This document shows, one piece after another, positions 17,451 to 23,896 of a stretch of 64,000 nt of DNA. Position 1 is the stretch's first letter, and each line of letters opens with the position of its first letter. The stretch is from positions 1,116,001-1,180,000 of the forward strand of contig NZ_CP150235.1 of the NCBI RefSeq assembly GCF_037974355.1. Reading direction: 5' to 3'. Both the position numbers and the translations under genes were made by a program. Source of the stretch: Paenibacillus sp. FSL R5-0517 (GTDB taxonomy: Bacteria; Bacillota; Bacilli; Paenibacillales; Paenibacillaceae). Below the pieces are notes generated by a model. That model made no database searches. It was not told where the DNA came from and saw only the letters and a program-made list of their open reading frames with translations.

Positions 17451-19358
17451 TTGTTAGATACAATAAATTCTGAAGTTATTAATATCGCAAAAGAGTATTT
17501 TAAAGATATACTTTATGTTGATGATGCAATTAAAAAGCCATCAGATTTAAGAAGCGTTATGGAGTTAACTAATAGGGAAGTTTCTGTAGCATCGGATTCA
17601 CTTGAATCGATAGAAGAAAAACCAATGACGAGAAGGCCAGTAGTTCTTACACAAAGTTTAGAGGTGACTCAAACCATAAATGATGTGAAAACAGAAAATG
17701 AACAACCTATATTTGAGAATATGAATATTCTTGATGATTATTTTGATGCTTTCGAAATAATATATAATCTAAATAGTAATGGTAATAAGGTAAGCCCGTT
17801 TTTCTTTGAGGGTGAACATCAAGTTGATACGGTAGCATCTTTAATAGAACAGTCACACTTAACAATTCTGGACTGGGAGCTAGATGCAACTGGAGGAGAA
17901 ACGACACTAAAGATTCTAGAAACTGTTTTCAGTAATACTGGCAGATTAAAGATGATAGTTGTTTACACAAAGAACCCGCTTCAAGCTTCACATATGATTC
18001 GACAGGGCTTTCCTTCAAAAATCATCGAAAGTAGTAAAAAGAGAATTGAAGAGAGCGATGTGGATATTTTCGATTTACAAGATGCATTCATTTTAGTCTG
18101 CAAAAAAAGGGAGTTACCCAGTAACAAATTAAAGGACACGTTTATTGAAATTCTAGTTAATAAATTTGGATTTTTTCAATTTGCATTTTTTGATTCGATA
18201 AATAAAATTATTGGAGAAACAGCAACAGTACTTAAACAGTTCTCTCATCCTTTTGAAACGACATTATTGCTTCAACTTCAGTCATCAGGTGTCAGTGCAA
18301 CTGATTATGCTAAAGTCATTTCTAAGATGATAACTAACCATATAAATAAAGTTATTGATGTCAATCCTATAATTTTTGAAGAGATAACGGGGCAATGGAA
18401 GAAAAAAATTAGTTTGTTGCTGGCAATGAGTGACGAACAATTAGTTGGACAAGTAAATGAAAAAATAAACTATTTAGAACAGATTCAAAACGCGAGGACA
18501 AATGGGAAGAAAAACAAAAAATATATATCAAAATTAAAACAGATTTCTGTAGAAAAATGGAAAGAAATTTTCAATTTACTGAGTAGTACTAATCTAATTG
18601 ATGGTACTTCCTTAGATCCAGCAATTGGAATCATTATTGAGAAAGTTATTGATATTTCTTGTGAAGAGGAGTTGAAAAAAAATACTGAATTAGCTAAATT
18701 ATGCAGAGAAAATCAAAAATTGAAAGATCAGTGCATTAAATTGTATAGAAATAATGTGAAGAAAGAGATAACTGATTGGCTAAGACCACTATTACCTAGT
18801 GTGATATTGGCACTAGTTACTGATGATAGTGGGAATACACATTTCTCTAAAACAGTATCCGATCTAGTTCATCTAATGAAAGTTATAGAATATAAAGAAA
18901 AACGTCTTGACAATATAAGTACTATTATTTCGAGTGGAAATATTGTGAATTATTTCAATACTGGAGATGTTTTAATTAAAGACAACAAGCTTCTTCTCTG
19001 TATATCGCCAAGTTGTGATGTTTTCCGCCCTAAAAAAGTCGGTAATATGCTGAAATTTGTAACTGGTGAGAAAATAGATAGCGACTCAGCGTTTGTACAA
19101 CTAAAGTCATATGAACACTTAACTATTCTGCCTAATATTGAAAATTCCGAGAAGTTGATTTGTGGACTCTGGAACTTTGGTGCAACTGAGGTACATAATA
19201 TCGAGAATTTAGGTGAATACACAAGGCCTTATAGGCTAGAACCTGGGTATATTCAGCAAATTATGAATGAGTATATTGCTTATCAATCTAGAACTGGAGT
19301 TGATGAACTCTTTGTAAAAAATTCAGCTAGTCTAAGAAATTTTTATCTTTTCAATTAG
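17451..19358 (+). CDS. Receiver-domain-like partner of the GHKL protein
   Basis: A 635-residue soluble protein starting at TTG 17451, two bases after the GHKL stop, with AGGGTGGGG as ribosome site. The first 200 residues have receiver-domain landmarks: acidic pair D24-D25 in ILYVDD, candidate phospho-acceptor D141 in LTILDWELD, T173 in IVVYT, and K190 in FPSK. A long insert (about 35-125) separates the first strand from the acceptor, unlike ordinary response regulators. The remaining 430 residues are helical, with a late segment LLLCISPSCDVFRPKK near 516 that contains two Cys. No known DNA-binding or nuclease motif is visible, so the effector role is open. It resembles the large receiver-like proteins that accompany GHKL proteins in predicted conflict systems. 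Confidence 0.65.
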   Translation: MLDTINSEVINIAKEYFKDILYVDDAIKKPSDLRSVMELTNREVSVASDSLESIEEKPMTRRPVVLTQSLEVTQTINDVKTENEQPIFENMNILDDYFDAFEIIYNLNSNGNKVSPFFFEGEHQVDTVASLIEQSHLTILDWELDATGGETTLKILETVFSNTGRLKMIVVYTKNPLQASHMIRQGFPSKIIESSKKRIEESDVDIFDLQDAFILVCKKRELPSNKLKDTFIEILVNKFGFFQFAFFDSINKIIGETATVLKQFSHPFETTLLLQLQSSGVSATDYAKVISKMITNHINKVIDVNPIIFEEITGQWKKKISLLLAMSDEQLVGQVNEKINYLEQIQNARTNGKKNKKYISKLKQISVEKWKEIFNLLSSTNLIDGTSLDPAIGIIIEKVIDISCEEELKKNTELAKLCRENQKLKDQCIKLYRNNVKKEITDWLRPLLPSVILALVTDDSGNTHFSKTVSDLVHLMKVIEYKEKRLDNISTIISSGNIVNYFNTGDVLIKDNKLLLCISPSCDVFRPKKVGNMLKFVTGEKIDSDSAFVQLKSYEHLTILPNIENSEKLICGLWNFGATEVHNIENLGEYTRPYRLEPGYIQQIMNEYIAYQSRTGVDELFVKNSASLRNFYLFN

Positions 19359-19363
19359 GCTAG

Positions 19364-20192
19364 GGCGTGTCTTCAAACTCAAGCAAGCCACACCATAATG
19401 GATGCCAAGGCCAAAAAAGACTTAAATGTACACGCTAATTTATCATAACGAGTCGCTAAACGACGATAATTCTTTACTTTATTAAAGAAGCATTCCACCA
19501 AATGGCGCTCTTTGTAGACATCCCGATCATATTTTAGGGTCATTCGGCGATTTTTCTTTCCGGGAATCACCGGTATGGCCTGTTGTTTCTTTAAAAAGGC
19601 CCGAATGGCATTTGTATCATACGCTCGGTCGGCCAGGACTTGCTTCCGGGTCAGTTTCATGCTTTTAAGGATTTCGAAACCTTGGACGGAGTCATGCGCT
19701 TCGCCTCCGGTCAAGTCGAAGCGAAGTGGATTTCCTAACGCGTCAACTACCGCATGAATTTTCGTACTTAATCCACCTCGGGAACGTCCGATCGCTTGCT
19801 TGCTTTGCCCCCTTTTGCGCCTGATCCATGCTGGTGAACTCGCACAATCGTGGCGTCAATCATCACACTTTCCTCATCAGAATCTAGGGATACATGCTTT
19901 AATACTTCATCCCAAATGCCCGCTTTCTGCCAGCGTCGAAAGCGGGTGTAAACGGATTTCCAATTGGGAAAGTGGTCCGGTAAATCACGCCAAGGGGCAC
20001 CTGAACGAGCTACCCATAGCATCGCATTTAACATAATTCGATTGTCCACTGCGGGACGTCCTCCTTGTGGTTTTCGTTCAGGTGGAAACAAATCTTGAAT
20101 TAGCCGCCATTGTCTCTCGCGAATTTCGTATCGTGTAATCATTTAATATAATTAACCCATCTATTACCATTTAATCGGTTTGAAGACACGCC
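19364..20192. mobile_element. IS5-family insertion sequence (about 829 bp)
   Basis: The element is bounded by 15-bp perfect inverted repeats (GGCGTGTCTTCAAAC at 19364-19378 and its complement at 20178-20192). CTAG flanks both ends (19360-19363 and 20193-20196), which fits IS5-family target duplication; because CTAG is its own complement it could also be part of the repeats. The inside holds a two-frame transposase on the minus strand. The left end lies five bases after the stop of the receiver gene. Confidence 0.88.
19379..20142 (-). CDS. IS5-type transposase, two frames joined by a likely -1 frameshift
   Basis: The first frame (start 20142, to 19768) encodes the N-terminal part: MITRYEIRERQW, then GGRPAVDNRIMLNAMLWVARSG and the first catalytic Asp in VMIDATIVRVH. 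The second frame (open from before 19714, to 19379) gives the rest: DLTGGEAHDSVQ, LADRAYDTNAIR with the second Asp, and ERHLVECFFNKVKNYRRLATRY with the catalytic Glu. The two overlap; slipping one base back at the AAAAGGGGG run near 19800 joins them as KQAIGRSRGGLSTKIHAVV. This arrangement is normal for the IS427-like part of the IS5 family, so the element may be active. DDE transposases of this type move the element by cut-and-paste. Confidence 0.88.
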
Positions 20193-20227
20193 CTAGTTTA
20201 TAGAAGAAAGTTCTTATATAAATATAC

Positions 20228-20284
20228 AAATAAGATAAGACTCAGAGAATAATTTCTTGGGTGTCTTATCTTATTTATCTTATG
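20228..20284 (+). terminator. Hairpin beyond the insertion element, probably the receiver operon's terminator
   Basis: AAATAAGATAAGA at 20228-20240 pairs with TCTTATCTTATTT at 20264-20276. It probably ended the GHKL/receiver transcript before the IS landed between that operon and its terminator. It could also serve the opposing XRE gene. Confidence 0.6.
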
Positions 20285-20350
20285 AAAGTCACCTTTTTTT
20301 TATAAAAAAATCCTATATTCTCAAATTTTGAGTGAATTATAATTACAATG

Positions 20351-20707
20351 TTATTTGTCTGTGTTATTTACCCTTAATATTTCACGTAGTACATTTCTTG
20401 ATAAAATAATATTTTTTATTTCAGCTTCTCTTAGCATGGTGATTATCTCCTGAATTACAACCTCCGATTCTGCAGACCCCTTATCTTCATTCTTATAAGT
20501 AAACAACTGCGATAGATCCACTTCCAATGCCTCAGCGATTTTAGCAAGATTAACTAAAGATATATTCTTTTCCCCACGTTCAACTTGTCCAATGTATGTA
20601 AAATGGAATCCACCTTTTTCTCCAAGTGCCTCCTGGGATAGCCCTCTCTCTTTCCTTAAAACCTTAATTCTCGCGCCAACTAAATTTAAAATCTCTCTGT
20701 CTTCCAT
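20351..20707 (-). CDS. XRE-family DNA-binding regulator
   Basis: A 118-residue protein from ATG 20707, six bases after GAGGGGGTG; a GTG nine bases upstream overlaps that site and is less likely. Residues 6-65 form a Cro/C1-type helix-turn-helix (IKVLRKERGLSQEALGEKGG, then YIGQVERGEKNISLVNLAKI). The short C-terminal tail has a hydrophobic helix that may dimerise. It sits 140 bases from, and divergent to, the gene at 20853. Such small XRE proteins control restriction-modification or toxin-antitoxin genes; the target here could be its divergent neighbour or the methyltransferase block, which the sequence does not settle. Confidence 0.8.
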   Translation of the reverse strand: MEDREILNLVGARIKVLRKERGLSQEALGEKGGFHFTYIGQVERGEKNISLVNLAKIAEALEVDLSQLFTYKNEDKGSAESEVVIQEIITMLREAEIKNIILSRNVLREILRVNNTDK

Positions 20708-20817
20708 CAGATGCACCCCCTCTATGTAAAAGTGTAGACAAGATTTCGGGGGCTAAACATGACTATTTGAATCGTATAATTTTATTTAAATTATATCTTT
20801 AAGTATTTATTTTATTG

Positions 20818-20823
20818 TATAAT
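20818..20823 (+). promoter_or_regulatory. Candidate -10 box for the 20853 gene
   Basis: A perfect TATAAT lies about 30 bases before the start codon, in the short divergent space shared with the XRE gene. A good -35 is not evident, which would fit a promoter controlled by a regulator. Confidence 0.45.
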
Positions 20824-20852
20824 ACTGGTATTAACTCTTTGGAGGGATGACA

Positions 20853-21368
20853 ATGGCAAGAAATTGGTCCATAACCGAAGCACATTGTAATCACCAAGTA
20901 GATTTTACCCCACGTTTGCAAGACCATGATAACTTCATACCATCCAATTCCAAACATACTCCGGCTTACCACATGCTACATACTACAATAATGGACTATC
21001 ACCAACATGCTAAGTATCATCTCAAACTTGCCGTAATCATGCGTAATCACAATCAGTTTAAAGCCTGCCTGATTTTATGTGATTGGGCTTTAGCCTCTAT
21101 GATTAAGGCGCTTTATATCCATAAGTATCATTTAGTTCATCCACCCAAGGAACTCACCATGAACGTAATCTTGCCTTTAGTGCATATGGACATTGAACCC
21201 GGATTGGATATCGCCTTGTTCATCGGTACGATGCAACATATGTCATCCCTAGCAGATTACCCACATGACCAGCCACTAGAACTGAACAACATCGAAAAGC
21301 TTCTTCAACGAACAGAAGAGATATTGGACGAGTTAGCCACTCGATTGGAGGATGATTCATCAGAGTAA
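20853..21368 (+). CDS. Possible HEPN-domain protein
   Basis: Start taken as ATG 20853, six bases after GGAGGG; the ATG at 20847 touches the ribosome site. The 171-residue protein is rich in His and all helical by appearance. The core (YHLKLAVIMRNHNQFKAC, LCDWALASMIKALYI, then LADYP) has the pattern of HEPN proteins: a four-helix bundle with a helix that starts near an Arg. HEPN proteins are often RNases in toxin-antitoxin or defence systems. The usual R-x4-6-H motif is not clear here (only RNH is visible), so a catalytic role is unproven. It faces an XRE regulator, a common toxin-antitoxin or controller layout. Confidence 0.4.
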   Translation: MARNWSITEAHCNHQVDFTPRLQDHDNFIPSNSKHTPAYHMLHTTIMDYHQHAKYHLKLAVIMRNHNQFKACLILCDWALASMIKALYIHKYHLVHPPKELTMNVILPLVHMDIEPGLDIALFIGTMQHMSSLADYPHDQPLELNNIEKLLQRTEEILDELATRLEDDSSE

Positions 21369-21512
21369 GATGTTTTTTAATTGATCATTTGGGTTAAATG
21401 TTTGATTTATCTATGTTACGCTTACAAGATGACATCATCCAAATAAAGGATATATAATGCAGAGAATACAAAGGATGCTCTTTGCTTTGCGTCTGGAAAG
21501 TAGGTGTACATT

Positions 21513-21785
21513 TTGAAAAGAGTGATTGCTATCGCGTTTTTTATATTATCTATATTGGAATTGGTTACTTTAATCCTAATCGGCAAAAGCATGATGACTG
21601 GGTATATGGAACCGAGTACGTTTAGCGGGATAATTTCATTCCCACTAGGCGCTACGTACCTCTCGATCTGGATGTTCTTTTCACGGCAAGAGTTTACCGG
21701 AGGACGAGTCGCGGCACAGATCAGTTTTACAGCGGCATTGTTGACGGCGTGCCCGTTGGTGTGTTTATGGATTGTTTTCTATTAA
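21513..21785 (+). CDS. Small three-helix membrane protein, unknown
   Basis: A 90-residue hydrophobic protein. Start taken as TTG 21513, six bases after TAGGTG. Hydrophobic helices lie at about residues 5-27, 35-55 and 67-88, with a basic start (KRVIA). The family is not recognised. It stands alone between the HEPN-like gene and the EndoU toxin, with spacers of about 145-160 bases on each side, so no operon partner can be named. Confidence 0.45.
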   Translation: MKRVIAIAFFILSILELVTLILIGKSMMTGYMEPSTFSGIISFPLGATYLSIWMFFSRQEFTGGRVAAQISFTAALLTACPLVCLWIVFY

Positions 21786-21946
21786 ATCAAGTGATTAAGA
21801 AAATTTCCTTTGAATTAGGACATATGAAGTACGTTGTTGGAAATATTGTTATGGTGAGAAAGGGAAAATCAGGATGTTAGAAGGATGTATATACACCAAG
21901 CTTCTGCTAACATGGTAAAATCCTAATTTTAACGGCGGAGAATGAT

Positions 21947-23062
21947 ATGAGTACAATTAAAGTAACACCAGAGCGGCTGCTGCATGTATCCAGACAGATC
22001 GAGCAGGGTAGGCAGCAGTTGGAGGGTATACGTAATGACCTGACCGCACGGATCGGATTCATCCAGTCTCAGTGGGCGGGAGCAACGCAAGAACGATTTT
22101 TCTATGATTTTCAGCAGTCACGTTCAGTACTTGATCGAGCAATGGAAAGTATGGTTAAGTCATCCCAAGATCTGTTCGCGATTGCCGAGAGATTCGAACA
22201 AGCAGATCAGGAACAGGTGAGCTTGGGAGCCGTTGCTGGACAGATTGCTGCCCATACAATGATGAACCATAATACAGATAACCCAGAAGAGCAACGACGA
22301 ATGGTATATAATCCTTTGTTTGGAGTTAACATGCCTGCCAGTGAAGCAGAGGATGGGATGCCAGGGCAAAAAGAGTTTGTTAAGTATTGGGAAAATGGTG
22401 GCACCTATGAAGAAATGAGAGCCGGACCGAAGCAACCGGAGTCTAGTGGTGGGGATATATATGATGAACAGATCAGCGCATTTAAGGAAGGTCATCATCC
22501 CGTAACTGGAGAATCCATACCAGCATGGCAAGCAGCAGTTTCTATAGGAGGTTTACAGACTGCTAAGCTCGTGTTGGCTTTTACAGGAACGTATAATAGG
22601 GGTTATAAGGTTCCGAAAGAAGGATTAGGATTCCCAAAAGGTATGATCGGTGGAAGAATTACAGTAAGTAATGAAAGAATTCACCATGCTTCACTTGGAG
22701 ATTTTAATTCTAAAAATAGATTGATCAATGGTGGTCACGGTCAAGATAATATTAATTACTTACTTAAAAATAAGATCGCATTTAACATTACTAAAGAATA
22801 TGAAAACGGTGTACGAGTTGGTAATATACCTAATCACAAAAATAAAGCAAAGCGAAGTGGAGAGGGCCAAGCATGGTTCCCTAAGGAATGGACATCGGAA
22901 GATATCAAAAAGTCAGGTGAGCATGTAGCAAATCTGCCTGAGAATAGAGTTAAGGGTGACGGTGAATGGATGTTTGGGAACTATAATAACGTTAGAGTAG
23001 GAGTAATCAAGAACGATGGACAGATCGGAACGATTACTCCAGATAATTCAAGACAACCGTGA
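21947..23062 (+). CDS. WXG100-headed toxin with EndoU nuclease tip
   Basis: A 371-residue protein with a helical WXG100 export domain at 1-95 (opening MSTIKVTPERLL, W-A-G at 43-45), a linker, and a C-terminal bacterial EndoU-like domain at about 255-368. The tip shows NGGHGQDNI with H264, VGNIPNHKNK with H297, GQAWFPKEW, and a Lys pair at 321-322. This is the expected order for the His-His-Lys catalytic set of EndoU, a metal-independent RNase that cuts after uridines. Secretion would be by a type VII system; the target is RNA in a neighbouring cell. The next gene starts 13 bases later and is the immunity candidate. The C-terminal third is more AT-rich than the head, as in shuffled toxin tips. 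Confidence 0.85.
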   Translation: MSTIKVTPERLLHVSRQIEQGRQQLEGIRNDLTARIGFIQSQWAGATQERFFYDFQQSRSVLDRAMESMVKSSQDLFAIAERFEQADQEQVSLGAVAGQIAAHTMMNHNTDNPEEQRRMVYNPLFGVNMPASEAEDGMPGQKEFVKYWENGGTYEEMRAGPKQPESSGGDIYDEQISAFKEGHHPVTGESIPAWQAAVSIGGLQTAKLVLAFTGTYNRGYKVPKEGLGFPKGMIGGRITVSNERIHHASLGDFNSKNRLINGGHGQDNINYLLKNKIAFNITKEYENGVRVGNIPNHKNKAKRSGEGQAWFPKEWTSEDIKKSGEHVANLPENRVKGDGEWMFGNYNNVRVGVIKNDGQIGTITPDNSRQP

Positions 23063-23074
23063 GGAGAGTAAAAC

Positions 23075-23386
23075 ATGGTAGACTACAGTGAAAAAGTTAT
23101 CTCATTAGTAAAGAAGAGAAAAGATTTACACCCCGACGATCCTGCTATTCAAACGATATGGAATGAGATGGTAGACATTCTAAAAGAGAATGAGCAAAAC
23201 GCCATATCATTTCTAAATCAATGTGGAGAAGAAGATTTATATTGGCTGAGTGAGATATTTGAAGATCTATCTTCTGAATTCCAAAGCCGAGCATTTATAG
23301 ATTGTCTTCTTCAATTGCAAAAGAAGTATCCTGATCTGGATATGGAGCAGGATATAGAATATGCGATTCAATCAATGGAGGAATAA
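23075..23386 (+). CDS. Immunity protein for the EndoU toxin (probable)
   Basis: A 103-residue acidic, all-helical protein 13 bases after the toxin, with GAGGAGAG before its ATG. There is no signal peptide, so it acts in the cytoplasm, where incoming EndoU would act. It has VDILKENEQNAISFLNQ and DLYWLSEIFEDLSSEFQS, a helical hairpin pattern seen in several small immunity families. It would bind and block the nuclease tip. The role comes from position and size; the exact immunity family is not certain. Confidence 0.7.
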   Translation: MVDYSEKVISLVKKRKDLHPDDPAIQTIWNEMVDILKENEQNAISFLNQCGEEDLYWLSEIFEDLSSEFQSRAFIDCLLQLQKKYPDLDMEQDIEYAIQSMEE

Positions 23387-23387
23387 T

Positions 23388-23437
23388 AAAAAATAAGCCT
23401 ATTTCTACTCCTATACGGAGTAGTCATGGGTTATTTT
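23388..23437 (+). terminator. Terminator after the EndoU immunity gene
   Basis: CTACTCC pairs with GGAGTAG around a short loop, extended by the outer AAAAATAA/TTATTTTT arms and ending in a T-rich run. Confidence 0.75.
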
Positions 23438-23569
23438 TATTCCCTCATTCCATCCCAACCACTTTACAAAATCAACCCATCGCTCTCCATGGCAAGTGGT
23501 ATAATGGCAAAAAGGGAGATTCTGGCGCGAGGCTTGAAGGCTCTCACAGCAGAAAGGATGTTATACCAC

Positions 23570-23896
23570 ATGCCTACATACAACAAATTGGTGCGGGACA
23601 AGATTCCGCATATTATCACATCCAGTGGGAAGGAATGCCGCACACGTATTCTGGACCCGGAGGAATATAAGCAAGAACTAAGAACAAAGCTGCAAGAAGA
23701 ATCGGATGAGTACATGAGTGCAGGAAGCGATCAGGAAGCGCTGGAAGAACTGGCCGACATGCTCGAAGTAATCCGGGCGCTCGCGGAGGTGCATGGTGCG
23801 AATGCGGCGCAGCTGGATAAGCTACGGGCGGATAAGGCTGAGGCACGCGGTGGATTCCAGGAGAGAGTGTATCTGATCGATGTCGACGAAGCTTAA
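23570..23896 (+). CDS. MazG-like nucleotide pyrophosphohydrolase
   Basis: Start taken as ATG 23570 (MPTYNKLVRDKIP), the usual start of this family, with AAAGGATG ten bases upstream; the frame is open further back. The 108-residue protein has the opening KLVRDKIPHII and the metal-binding helices EESDE and EELADMLE (ExxE and ExxD pattern) of all-alpha NTP pyrophosphatases. These split nucleoside triphosphates to monophosphate and pyrophosphate. Its end overlaps the helicase start by 17 bases, so the two are translated together. MazG-like enzymes occur in defence settings where they deplete or clean nucleotides; here that is inference from the partner. Confidence 0.85.
   Translation: MPTYNKLVRDKIPHIITSSGKECRTRILDPEEYKQELRTKLQEESDEYMSAGSDQEALEELADMLEVIRALAEVHGANAAQLDKLRADKAEARGGFQERVYLIDVDEA

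Noticed and set aside
13007..20707. Classical type II restriction-modification system
   Set aside because: No endonuclease frame of normal size or motif is found next to the methyltransferase; the partners are GHKL and receiver-like proteins.
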